In this document: positions 24,673-33,300 of the stretch, in pieces | Position numbering within the stretch: position 1 is the stretch's first letter | How the letters are laid out: every line of letters starts with the position of its first letter | Notes under the pieces: model-generated | What the model saw: only the letters and a program-made list of their open reading frames with translations | What the model was told of the DNA's origin: nothing | The model's database searches: none | Source of the DNA: Verrucomicrobiota bacterium | GTDB taxonomy: Bacteria; Verrucomicrobiota; Verrucomicrobiia; Limisphaerales; J093 | NCBI GenBank assembly: GCA_029556615.1 | Contig: JAKQDD010000195.1 | Coordinates: forward strand, 1 to 34,697 | Length of the DNA stretch: 34,697 nt | Reading direction: 5' to 3' | Made by a program: the position numbers and the translations under genes

Positions 24673-25676
24673 CGTTTGATGATGTACTTGAGGGTCAGGA
24701 AGGGAGGCATGTTCGTATGGGGTTGGCCCCCTCCCGCACTTTGGGTCTCCTTGATTCGCTGAAAAGGACTGACGTACCCATATCCGCCTCCATCGCCGCT
24801 GTCTGCAAGTTCACCGCTGTCGAGTCCCAGCATGCCGGCTTCCAACTTGTCGGGACGGATGAAGTGGTTGTGTGCAGGCATTTGCGCCGTTGTGAGCGTG
24901 ACGCTCTTCGCTCCGCCGACGATGTTGAGGTCGTTGAAACTCGTGTCACTGGGGTCGACACCAACGACCACCCGCCCCTTCAGATTCGGGAGATTGAAGG
25001 TCGTTGCGCCATTGCCTTCACCGTACGTGGTTCCCACGGCGCTGAACAGCCGTGTCTCGTCGGTTCGGGACACTTCGGTCCCATCACAAAGGAGCCAGCC
25101 CGATGGAATCGCGGCCCCCGCAAAGGGCACAATGACACCTGGCGGCACGAGGGAATCGGCCTGCAGACTCGAATGGAGATGGGCCGCGGTGATGGTGTTC
25201 GTCGGGATTTTTGCCGCTGTGATCGAACCGTCCACGACCTCTCTGGCCACCGTAGCTTCTTTCGCGAAGACGACGGGCAGCACCACCTGCCGGGGCAACA
25301 AGGGCGGGTCGGCCTCAGTGATCTTGTCGTTGGCGTCGGCGTCGGGGGTGACCTGGAGGTAGAGAGCGGCGTCGAAGAACGACCGGGAGGGATCGTCGGG
25401 GCGGTCGTTGGGGAGGGGGTTCTTGGTGCCGAGCATGACATTGATCAGGCCGCCGTTGATCGTGGTGCGGTGGACCTCGCCGGCCCAGAGGGGGGTGCCG
25501 CCCGTCGGCTCGCCAAAGACCTGGAACTGGATGACTCGTGCGCCGTCCGGCAGCGGTTGGCCGGTCACGTCGGTCAACCGGGCCTGGAACGGGAGGAGCT
25601 TCGGCGTGTCGGCGGCCATGGTCACGACCGCGTGCAAGGCCGAAAGGCCGACGACGAGCAGCAGTGATTTGAGCAT
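24669..25676 (-). CDS. Secreted phage tail-collar domain protein
   Basis: The 335-residue product has a signal peptide (LLLVVGLSALHAVVTMAAD). Residues of about 25-150 form a beta-rich region (PFQARLTDVTGQPLPDGARV and on), often seen in exported proteins as an N-terminal module before a collar domain. Residues 150-175 carry SITAAKIPTNTITAAHL-type stalk repeats. The collar domain (about 180-240) has VIVPFAGAAIPSGWLLCDGT, then FNLPNLKGRVVVGVD, and the C-terminal TTAQMPAHNHF. Collar domains are known from phage tail fibres and from bacterial microcystin-dependent (MdpB-like) proteins; the signal peptide and the lack of phage genes favour a cellular surface protein. The stop codon TAG is part of the adjacent repeat element, so the last residues may have changed when that element arrived. 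Confidence 0.85.
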   Translation of the reverse strand: MLKSLLLVVGLSALHAVVTMAADTPKLLPFQARLTDVTGQPLPDGARVIQFQVFGEPTGGTPLWAGEVHRTTINGGLINVMLGTKNPLPNDRPDDPSRSFFDAALYLQVTPDADANDKITEADPPLLPRQVVLPVVFAKEATVAREVVDGSITAAKIPTNTITAAHLHSSLQADSLVPPGVIVPFAGAAIPSGWLLCDGTEVSRTDETRLFSAVGTTYGEGNGATTFNLPNLKGRVVVGVDPSDTSFNDLNIVGGAKSVTLTTAQMPAHNHFIRPDKLEAGMLGLDSGELADSGDGGGYGYVSPFQRIKETQSAGGGQPHTNMPPFLTLKYIIKR

Positions 25677-25797
25677 GGGAGTTGAGGGTGGAGGTCGATA
25701 TCGAGGCGATGTCAGGAGTGTTGTGCCGCGCGGGGGGCGGGCGCAAGGCCTTTCTGAGGTCCAACGGGCCGTACCAGGTTTGATGTCATCGACCTCG

Positions 25798-25901
25798 GTG
25801 AGAATCGGGCATTCGTGGCAAGATCCGCAGGCGACGGAGAGGGGGAATGCCGCACCGATTCAGGGCGGAGCGCCGATGGGGCGGCGGGGGGACAAGGGCA
25901 T
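25798..25901 (+). repeat. 104-bp dispersed repeat, copy 2, with two units like the moxR array
   Basis: It aligns without gaps to 9980-10083. Its right end continues into GGGGGGACAAGGGCATGGAGGACAAAGGAAG (split here as GGGGGGACAAGGGCATG and GAGGACAAAGGAAG), which are two near-copies in tandem of a 15-bp unit very like the GGGGACAAAGGAATGA of the array upstream of moxR. It lies in the 254-bp gap between the GH16 gene stop and the collar-protein start. Confidence 0.75.
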
Positions 25902-25930
25902 GGAGGACAAAGGAAGCCAAGGGCCGGGCG

Positions 25931-26881
25931 CTATTCGGCCTTCCGCCACACGCGCACGTAATCCACATGGAACGTCGCCGGGAGATCGGCGGACTCGGGC
26001 AGGCCCACCCAACTCTGCATGATCTCGGCGTCGAACACGACATGGAGCGGGCGCTTGAAGTGGTCGTTGGTCCGCGTATGCGCCGCCTTGCCGTCGACGA
26101 ACCAGGTGAGCGCCTCGGGCGTCCAAAGGAGCGCGTAGACGTGATAGTCGGCGTCGAAGTCGAAGGGCATCGGCACTTTGGCGGAGTAATCGGGCAGCTT
26201 GACCTTCTTGGTGTTGACGATCGACTCCACGTAAGGCGTGTGGTGGCAGTGGACGGTGGCGAAGAAGACGCGGCGGTCGGCGGCGTTCCTTGGCTTTCCG
26301 AAGATCTCGAAGATGTCGATCTCCTCTGAGAAATCGCCCTCGCGGTACTTGGCGGGCGCGTCGAGCGGATCGTAGAGCCAGAAGGCATTGCAGATGTTCG
26401 CGCTCATCGCACGGCAGCGGGCCTCGAAATAGCCGTAGCGCACGCGCGCCTTGCTCTTGATGATCGCCGTGGTGTAGCGGTCGTGGCCGCGCACCTTGTT
26501 CTCGACGGACACTTCGGACGGGGGGAGCTCCCGCGCCGTCAGTTGGAGGCTTCCATCGGCCACGCGCACGTTCGCCCGGTCGAAGTAGGCGGGTTTGCGA
26601 CCGTGCCAGGCGGGATTGAAGTCCCACCACTTGTCGGCGTCGAGTTGCGTCCCATTGAATTCGTCGCTGAAAGCGGGTTCGAACACCCAATCCGCGCCGC
26701 GAGGGCAGGGAGGGGGTGTGCCGGCTTTGGCGTCGTGCGGGGACGCTGCGCGCGGGCCGGGGGCCGACAGGAGCGCGGCCGCGATGGCGAGGGTGATGGA
26801 ACTGACCGGGAAGCGCCGACAGGAGAAGGCCTTCGTGGCGCGCCGCGCGCGGAGGGAGAACGACCTGGCGATGAGGTTCAT
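25931..26881 (-). CDS. Glycoside hydrolase family 16 enzyme (secreted endo-beta-glucanase/galactanase type)
   Basis: From the ATG at 26881 the product is 316 residues, with a signal peptide (SSITLAIAAALLSAPGPRAA, after a basic stretch). A longer form from 26935 is possible. The GH16 catalytic signature EIDIFE is present with Glu187 (nucleophile), Asp189 and Glu192 (acid/base), preceded by RYGYFEARCRA and followed by YHVYALLWTPEALTWFVDGK and the terminal strand FHVDYVRVW. This spacing (E-x-D-x-x-E) is that of laminarinase, agarase and carrageenase-type GH16 members. The substrate cannot be decided from sequence by eye; the enzyme should hydrolyse internal beta-linkages of an algal or plant polysaccharide outside the cell. 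No sugar importer is encoded nearby. Confidence 0.9.
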   Translation of the reverse strand: MNLIARSFSLRARRATKAFSCRRFPVSSITLAIAAALLSAPGPRAASPHDAKAGTPPPCPRGADWVFEPAFSDEFNGTQLDADKWWDFNPAWHGRKPAYFDRANVRVADGSLQLTARELPPSEVSVENKVRGHDRYTTAIIKSKARVRYGYFEARCRAMSANICNAFWLYDPLDAPAKYREGDFSEEIDIFEIFGKPRNAADRRVFFATVHCHHTPYVESIVNTKKVKLPDYSAKVPMPFDFDADYHVYALLWTPEALTWFVDGKAAHTRTNDHFKRPLHVVFDAEIMQSWVGLPESADLPATFHVDYVRVWRKAE

Positions 26882-27015
26882 TGACGGCGAGTGTAAACCG
26901 TCCTGGGCGGAAGGGAATCGCTTTGATATCCGCAACGGGCCGTGGCATGGCGCGACGAGGCCAAGACCCGGGGCCGATGGCGCACGTTCGAGTCCCAGGT
27001 GTCAGGCGAGGATCC

Positions 27016-27065
27016 GGACCAAACTTGACCTGTTGACCGCATATTCCACAAGTCGAGGACTCTAG
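27016..27065 (-). repeat. Partial double-hairpin element, copy 3 (left 50 bp only)
   Basis: Read on the minus strand it starts with CTAGAGTCCTCGACTTGTGG and matches the first 50 bp of the full copies up to TTTGGTCC, where similarity ends. Hairpin A is therefore incomplete and hairpin B is missing. Its first CTAG contains the stop codon of the nucleoside-hydrolase gene (TAG read from 27064 to 27062). Confidence 0.85.
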
Positions 27066-28171
27066 CGCGGTGCGGCGGGTTGGGCGGCCAACAGTCTGTT
27101 CAGGTAGTCGGCGAACGCGGTGCTCACTCCGGGCTTTTGGCGGATGAACGTCTGGGTGCGAGGGTTCTCATCGTTGAGCCAGCGGCAGCCTTGTTCGAGG
27201 TCGAAGTCGAGTCGGCCGGAGCCTGCATTCGCCAGAAAGCGGCCGGTGCCTTCGACCGCGAAGCAGGTGGCGACCAGATCCCAGCTGGGGCGTTGGTCGT
27301 CGAGGGTTTTCTTTTCGTAGTTCCAGAGCCAGTCCCGGTAGGCGGTTCGGACGATGCTGTCCCGGGGGGCGGTTTTGAGGGATCGGCCGGTCAGAACGTC
27401 ATCGCCTCCGTCCACGAAGAAGGCCGGCACGGGGCACGCCTCGACCAGGCGTTGGGTGTAGGGGGCGGTGCCGTTGAAGAAGAAATTCCAGTCTTTGGTG
27501 TAGCGCCGTTCGGGGTTGCAGGCGCCGAGGGCTCCGAGGGCGACCCAGCGTTGGACTTTGCGGCGAACCAACTCGGAGCCCGTGAGTGGGGAGGCGGCGT
27601 CAGGCAGGGAGAAGAGCAGGTCATGAAGGCCCTTGGTGTGTCCGACGGTGAGGTAGGTGACGCTGTGGTCCTCCTGTTGTGCCAGAAGGCGCCGGGCGAG
27701 CGCAGTCATCTCCTCGGCGTCGCGGTTGTGGACGATGCGGTTGCCGAACGCGGCGGTGTCCTTGGCCAGTTTCTCTGCGGTCATCTTGTCGACCGGATCG
27801 CCGACAGCGTCGTCGTGGGCGGCGCCGACGGGGATTTCGGGACGGCGGTAGTAGGTGTTGATGGCCTGGAGGACGCCGGCGCCGTAGGGGACTTTGCCGG
27901 AGCTGTAGAGGCAGCCGAGGATCTCGGCGAGCCCGCGGTCCGCGTAGACGTGCAGGATGGCCAGGGCGCCCGCGTCGTCGCAATCGGAGCCGAGGTCGGT
28001 GTCGAAGAGGATGCGGACCGGTTTGGCATTGGGCCTGGCGGAAACGGTGGGGGGGGACTGGGGGGTGGCGAGGCCGGGGCTTTGCGATGGCGGTGCGGTG
28101 GCGAGATGTGCGCAACCGGAGAGGGTGAGTGCGAGGAGCGCTCCGGCGGGGCAGGCAAGGAGAGGTCTCAT
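27062..28171 (-). CDS. Inosine-uridine-type nucleoside hydrolase lipoprotein
   Basis: From the ATG at 28171 the product is 369 residues, with a lipoprotein signal and a lipobox LSGC (Cys20). After a Pro/Ser linker the domain begins with RILFDTDLGSDCDDAGALAI, containing the Asp cluster (Asp57, 59, 63, 65, 66) that binds calcium in nucleoside hydrolases. Later segments VTYLTVGHTKGLHDLL, and FFVDGGDDVLTG, also fit the family. Compared with the usual DTDPGIDD the motif has an insertion, so the substrate may be something other than a purine or pyrimidine nucleoside, as is common for exported members in polysaccharide-degrading bacteria. Lipid anchoring is inferred. The frame remains open to 28549 and overlaps the divergent glutaredoxin gene, but the lipobox fixes the start. 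The TAG stop comes from a repeat element. Confidence 0.87.
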   Translation of the reverse strand: MRPLLACPAGALLALTLSGCAHLATAPPSQSPGLATPQSPPTVSARPNAKPVRILFDTDLGSDCDDAGALAILHVYADRGLAEILGCLYSSGKVPYGAGVLQAINTYYRRPEIPVGAAHDDAVGDPVDKMTAEKLAKDTAAFGNRIVHNRDAEEMTALARRLLAQQEDHSVTYLTVGHTKGLHDLLFSLPDAASPLTGSELVRRKVQRWVALGALGACNPERRYTKDWNFFFNGTAPYTQRLVEACPVPAFFVDGGDDVLTGRSLKTAPRDSIVRTAYRDWLWNYEKKTLDDQRPSWDLVATCFAVEGTGRFLANAGSGRLDFDLEQGCRWLNDENPRTQTFIRQKPGVSTAFADYLNRLLAAQPAAPR

Positions 28172-28297
28172 GTTGGGGGAATGGCAATCGCAGGGCGGGG
28201 GGTTGTCAAGGGTCGAGCGGTCGGGGGTGGGGGCGGCGGATCCAGGTGCCGCAACGTGCTGGCCGGGGGGAGTGGGGCGCAGTAAGGTGGTGCGACG

Positions 28298-28564
28298 ATG
28301 AAGACCGTGAAGACACCGCAGCAGGTGATTCTGTACAGCCGCGCGATGTGCGGCTGGTGTCAGGAGGCGAAGGCGTGGCTTGATGCCCGGGGGTGGGCTT
28401 ACACCGTGCGGGACACAGGCGGGGACGCGGCGGCGCGGCAGCGGGCGCTCGAGCTGAGCGGGCAGGGGTGCGTGCCGGTGATCGAGATCGACGGTTTGGT
28501 CCTGGGCGACTTCGACACCGGCCAGCTCGAGGCCTTTTTGCGGGGCCACGGGTATCTCGAGTGA
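28298..28564 (+). CDS. Glutaredoxin-like thiol-disulfide protein
   Basis: The 88-residue product has the thioredoxin-fold layout of glutaredoxins: strand VILYSRAMCGWC with the redox motif C18-G-W-C21, a helix with a run of Ala/Trp, then CVPVIEIDG with the cis-proline at residue 60, and GDFDTGQLEAFL at the end. CGWC is unlike the usual CPYC of GSH-dependent glutaredoxins, so it may belong to the NrdH/YruB-like group that takes electrons from thioredoxin reductase. It is cytoplasmic (no signal). The gene lies alone on the + strand, starting 126 bp from the divergent nucleoside hydrolase gene. The upstream AAGGTGG is a plausible ribosome binding site. Confidence 0.92.
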   Translation: MKTVKTPQQVILYSRAMCGWCQEAKAWLDARGWAYTVRDTGGDAAARQRALELSGQGCVPVIEIDGLVLGDFDTGQLEAFLRGHGYLE

Positions 28565-28578
28565 AGCCGGGCGGGCTT

Positions 28579-28598
28579 AGGGTCTGTGCACAGACCCT
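28579..28598. repeat. 20-bp perfect palindrome after the glutaredoxin gene
   Basis: AGGGTCTGTGCACAGACCCT is a perfect palindrome at 28579-28598, 15 bp after the glutaredoxin stop codon. Its half GTGCACAGACCC recurs at about 5184, just after the stop of the LamG protein gene. There is no following T-run, so rho-independent termination is doubtful. It could be an operator or a repeat-element end. Confidence 0.6.
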
Positions 28599-28603
28599 TA
28601 CTG

Positions 28604-28667
28604 TCCGGAGCCGGGTTAGCCCGGGTGTTTCATGAAGCGTCGCGGAGCCTCACATCCGGGCTCCGGA
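28604..28667. repeat. Inverted-repeat element between convergent glutaredoxin and pss genes
   Basis: Arms TCCGGAGCC (28604-28612) and GGCTCCGGA (28659-28667) are perfect over 9 bp and enclose 46 bp with its own small palindromes (CCGGGTTAGCCCGG). The element sits directly between the + strand glutaredoxin gene and the minus-strand pss stop (28669), so it is well placed to act as a bidirectional transcription end. I see no T-tract, so that role is inference. Confidence 0.6.
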
Positions 28668-28668
28668 T

Positions 28669-29553
28669 TCAGCGGGGGGCGTCCGGTCCCCCGGCGGGGT
28701 GGGCGTCGGCGGAATCGAGGTCGTCGTCTTCCTCGATCTCGCGGATGACGCGGCGGGAGATGCGGGGTCGGATGAAGCCGTAGAGGAGGTAGGCGGTGAA
28801 GATGACGGGGAGCACCAGGGGGAGGATTTTCTCGCGGAGGACGAGCAGGACGCCGATGAAGAGGGCGGCGGCGACGAGTTTGGCGAAGGGGCGCTGGGTG
28901 CCGAGGTTCAGGGATTTGAAGGAGGGGTATTTGACTTCGCTGATCATCATGACGGAGAGGAAGACGAGGATGAAGGGGAGCACGTAGCGCCAGCGGCCCC
29001 ATGGGAACTCCCGGTTCTCCCACCACATCAGGAAGAGGGTGAGGGACGCGACCAGGCCTGCGGCGGCGGGGATGGGAAAGCCGAGGAACTCCTTGCTGCC
29101 GCCCTGGCCGGGGGTTGCGGCGAGGCAATTGAACCGGGCGAGGCGCAAGGCGCCGCAAATCAGGTAGATCGAGGCGATGAACCAGCCGATCTCCTCGTGG
29201 TTGACGAAGACGTCCTTGAGGACGATGCGATGGACGAGGAACGCGGGCGCCGCGCCGAACGAGATGAGGTCGGCGAGCGAATCGAACTCGCGTCCGAAGG
29301 GGCTTTCGGCTCCGCCCCAGCGGGCGACGCGTCCGTCGAGGAGATCGAAGATGCAGGCCAGGAGGATGAAGAACAGGGCCTGGCGGATGACGGAGTCGAA
29401 ATTGGGGGCGGTCGAGTTGGCTTCGACGATGCGGGTGAGGGCAACGAAGCCGCAGAAGAGATTGCCTGCCGTCATGAGGTTCGGCAGGAAGTAGATTCTC
29501 AGCCGTGGCGCGGCCGCGGCGGGCAGATCACGAGTGTCGGGGGATCCGGCCAT
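28669..29553 (-). CDS. pssA: CDP-diacylglycerol-serine O-phosphatidyltransferase
   Basis: The 294-residue membrane protein makes phosphatidylserine from CDP-diacylglycerol and serine. The CDP-alcohol phosphotransferase signature is complete: Asp70, Asp73-Gly74, Ala77-Arg78, Gly87, Asp91 and Asp95, matching D-x2-DG-x2-AR-x8-G-x3-D-x3-D. The N-terminal LRIYFLPNLMTAGNLFCGF is typical of the type II (Bacillus-like) enzyme. About seven membrane helices are visible, with a hydrophilic acidic C-terminal tail. The start is 3 bp after the psd stop, and the order psd-pss is a common operon for phosphatidylethanolamine synthesis. The length is a little longer than the usual 240-270, owing to the C-terminal tail. 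Confidence 0.95.
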   Translation of the reverse strand: MAGSPDTRDLPAAAAPRLRIYFLPNLMTAGNLFCGFVALTRIVEANSTAPNFDSVIRQALFFILLACIFDLLDGRVARWGGAESPFGREFDSLADLISFGAAPAFLVHRIVLKDVFVNHEEIGWFIASIYLICGALRLARFNCLAATPGQGGSKEFLGFPIPAAAGLVASLTLFLMWWENREFPWGRWRYVLPFILVFLSVMMISEVKYPSFKSLNLGTQRPFAKLVAAALFIGVLLVLREKILPLVLPVIFTAYLLYGFIRPRISRRVIREIEEDDDLDSADAHPAGGPDAPR

Positions 29554-29556
29554 GGT

Positions 29557-30243
29557 TTAATCCCACTGGGCGAGGAGGGTTTCGCCGCCGCAGACCGTGT
29601 CGCCCACCTCGACGAGCAACCGGGCTGAGAGGGGCAGGAGGACATCCACGCGCGAGCCGAACTGGATCAGGCTGATTCGTTCCCCGCGGGCGACGGTGTC
29701 GCCCGTCTGGACCCAGGGGACGATGCGGCGGGCGATGACGCCGGCGATCAACCGGACGCCCACCTTGCGGTCCGGGACTTCGCTGGACTCGATCCCGAGG
29801 AAGAGGTTTTCGTTGTAGACGGCGGAATCGGCCCGCATGGCATTGAGGAACCGGCCGGGGGTATGTCTGGCCAGGACGATGCGGCCAGCGGTGGGGGCGT
29901 TTTGCACGTGGATATCGAAGACGGAGAGGAAGACGGAGATCCGACGGCAGCGTCCGCCCATGAACTCGGGTTCATCGACCTCGTCGATGGCGTCCACCTT
30001 GCCGTGGCCGGCGGCGAGGATCATGCCGGGGGTGTTGGGGACATCGGGATTCGGGTCTCGGAAGAAGTAGAGGCAGAAGAGGACGAACAAGACCCAGAGG
30101 GCCACGAGGGCCCCGGCGACCTGGAAGACGACATCCGCCAGAAAGCGCGCCAGCACTCCGGCCATCATGAGGGCCAGGAGGACGAAAAGCGTCCAATAGA
30201 TCAGCCGCAAGGCGGCGTGTGTCGCCCGGCCCGCGTGTTTCAT
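29557..30243 (-). CDS. psd: Phosphatidylserine decarboxylase, short (archaetidylserine-type) form
   Basis: The 228-residue product converts phosphatidylserine to phosphatidylethanolamine. Two N-terminal membrane helices (ALRLIYWTLFVLLALMMAGV and VAGALVALWVLFVLFCLYFF) precede the RDPNPDVP motif, then VFLSVFDIHVQNAP, containing the family's conserved FDVHVNR-like segment. The self-cleavage site FGSRVD (Gly196-Ser197) would yield the pyruvoyl cofactor. The size and motif are those of the short Psd family widespread in bacteria other than E. coli. It is the first gene of the psd-pss pair and starts 139 bp from the next gene's end. The final product is the main zwitterionic membrane lipid. Confidence 0.95.
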   Translation of the reverse strand: MKHAGRATHAALRLIYWTLFVLLALMMAGVLARFLADVVFQVAGALVALWVLFVLFCLYFFRDPNPDVPNTPGMILAAGHGKVDAIDEVDEPEFMGGRCRRISVFLSVFDIHVQNAPTAGRIVLARHTPGRFLNAMRADSAVYNENLFLGIESSEVPDRKVGVRLIAGVIARRIVPWVQTGDTVARGERISLIQFGSRVDVLLPLSARLLVEVGDTVCGGETLLAQWD

Positions 30244-30382
30244 GGCGCCATTGTATGGTTTCCTGCCGGTTTGGGAAGCCTCTTCCCAGACGACGTTCGT
30301 GAACTCATGTCCCCCTCGTCTCCCGATAGCGGGGAGTGAGGGAGGCCAGAGAGCGGTGCGCGGGGTATGGGGTTTGGCGGGG

Positions 30383-33300
30383 CTATTTGCGGAGGCGATA
30401 GAAGCGGAGGCTATCGTTGAGGGTGTCGGTCACGATGAAGTTGGTGCCGGCGACGCCGTAGTTGGTGGTCCAGACGCCCCAGCCGAGGGCCTGGTTGAGT
30501 GCACGGTTTGTCTCGAGCAGGAAGCCGTAGGAGTTCGTGGGCCAGGTCAACTCGACCGCGTCAGGGATCGCTGCGATGACCAGGCGGGGCGGCGGTATCG
30601 GATTGTCGATGATCTCCTCGACTTTGGCGGCGAAGAAGTTGTTGATGAAATTGGGGGTGTCGACCGATGCGATGTTGAAGGCGCGTCCGACCAGGCCGGC
30701 GGCCAGCACCTGCGCTTCGAGGCTGCCGCCGAACCCGGCGGCCACCAGGTTGGCCAGCGTCGCGTCCGGGTCGAAATTGAGAAAATCGGGATCGGCGGCC
30801 GACTGGGACGGGTCGCCGTATTGATAGCGGGAAGCGCCGCTGGCGCTGATGAGGACGTTGAGGAATGCGTTGTGGGCAAGGACGACCTGCGCGGTGGCAT
30901 CGACTTCCGCCTGCCAGGCGGCGTTCAGCGTTGTGGGAGGTTCCGTGGTGGTTTGTCCCGCCATCCGATTCTCGGCGTAGTATGGCCGGTCCGAATTCTC
31001 GTCGGTGACGAGGATGAGGTTCTTGCGGGCATCCGGTCGAAAGAGGAGCGGCCCTGAGCCACCGGCATTGTCGCGGACGAGGGTGCTATTGGTGGCGCCC
31101 TGGAGGACGATGCGGATGGCTTCGAGGCCGGCCTCGGGGTTGGCGTTATGGTTGTAGTGGACTCCGGGGACGGGGCCGTTGACACTGATGAGGTCGAAGG
31201 CAGTTTCGGTGACGGTTGGGTCGCGGGTGAAATCGAGGATCAGCTCCGGTGCGGCGCCAAAGAGGACGACGGCGAACCGTGCGTCGATGAGGGCGGTATT
31301 GAGCCCGGCGACGAAGCTGCCGAGGCCGTTCTTCACGGCGGCGATTTCACCGGCCATGGAGACGGAGGCATCGATGATGAAGACGAAGTCGGCAGCCTGC
31401 TCGAAGGTATTGGTGGGCGGGGTCGAGGTGACCGTGATGGTCCAGCGGGAGAACTCGCTGGTGTTACCGTTCGGATCGGTGGCGGTGGCGGCGATGAAGC
31501 GTCCCGGCGGGGTGACCGGGAGGAGGAGGTCGAAGTCGGCATGGCCGGTGCCGTCGGTCGTGACACTGGCGCTGCCGAGGTAGTATTGGCCCTCGCCGAA
31601 GCCGGTCGAGTCCATCGCGGCGTTGGCGTAGAAGTCGAGGGCGTAGGGGGTGCCTGCCGCGCTCGTCAGCGAACCGGTGACGGTGAGCGCCGTGGGTGAG
31701 TTCGTGGTGGCGCTGGCGAGAACGGGGAAGTTCTGCAACTGATTGGCGCCGACGTCGGCGTCGGTCGTATCGTTGACGGTTGCGTTATTGGCGCCCAGGT
31801 CGATGCCGAGGGTGGCGTTGGCATAGATGATATTGCCGCGGAACGTGTTGTTGGTATTGGCCGTTGCCGCGGCGACGCTGATGCCGGCCTTGCCGCTGGC
31901 GACGATGGTGTTGGGGTGGCCGGGCGGCAGACCGCCGATGATGTTGTCATGGGCGCCCGACGTGATGAACACGCCGTTGCCGGTGTTTTTGAGCGCGGAC
32001 GAGATCCCGAGGGTGTTCCCGAGCACGACATTGGCCGTGGATGAGGCGCCGTTGAGTTCGATACCGTCGCCGCTGTTCCCGGCGATGAGGTTGCTGGCGG
32101 CGGGGGTTGGGCCGCCGACGAGGTTGCTGGCTCCGGTCACGAGGATGCCGTCGCCGCCATTGCCCTGGGCGGGGGCGCCATCCGGGCTGACGCCGAGGTA
32201 GTTGCCCTCGATGGTGTTGTGGTCGCTCAACACCCTGATGCCGTGGCCCGCAGTGCTCTTGAAGCGAGTGATGGCGAGGCCGCGGACGGTGCTGTTGCCT
32301 CCCCAGAGCGTCAGGCCGCTGACGTTGTTAGGCGCGCTGTTGCCATCGAGCCTGATCTTGAGAACGGCATTGTTGCCGGCCGACAGCGTGTTCGGGATCG
32401 CGTCGGGTTGGGTGTAGCCGTCGATCAGGACCGGATCCGCCAGGGGCGGCAATGCGGACAACGGTGCGATGACGTGGGGGCCCGGGCCGGGGATCGCGAA
32501 GCGGATCTCGTCGGGGCCGCCGGTGATCGAGGTGTTGGCCTCGAGAATGGCCTGGCGCAGGGAACCTGGGCCGCTGTCATCGGTGTTGACGACAGTGAAG
32601 GTGGCGGTGGGGACGGTGCTGTCGGCGACGACCGCGGGGCTGAACTCGGAGGTGTTGCCCTGGGGATCGGTGGCGGTGGCCGTCACGTAGCGGCCCGGCA
32701 GAACGACCGGCAGCGTGAGGATGAAGAGGGCGTCGCCGGCGTCATCCGTCGTCACGCCGGCCGAGCCCAAGTAGATCTCGCCCTCACCGTAACCGCTCGG
32801 GTCGAACAGCGTGTTGGCGTAGAAGTCCACAGCAAAGAGAGTGTTGGGCGTCGAGTCGAGCAGGCCGGCGATGGTGACATCGCTCGCCGAGCTTGTGACG
32901 GCGGTCAGCAGGGGGTAGTTCTGCAAGCGGTTGGCGCTGGTGTCCCCGTCATTGGGGTCATTGGGGGCCACACCGGTGGCGGCCAGATCGATTCCCAGAC
33001 CTTCATTCGAGTGCATGAGATTGCCGCGGAAGGTGTGGTTGGTGTTGGCGTTCGATGCCGCGACGCCGATCCCGGCCGCCCCGTTGCCGACGACGCGATT
33101 GCCCTGGCCCGGGGCGATCCCACCGACGATCGTGCCACGAGCGCCGCCGGTGATCCACACGCCGTTGCCGCTGTTCTGCAATGCGGCAGAGACGCCGAGG
33201 GTATTGCCGAGAACGATGGCGTTGGTGGCCGAGGCGCCATTCAACTCGATGCCGTCCCCGTTGTTGCCCGTGATGAGGTTACCCTCGCCGGGAAGATCAC

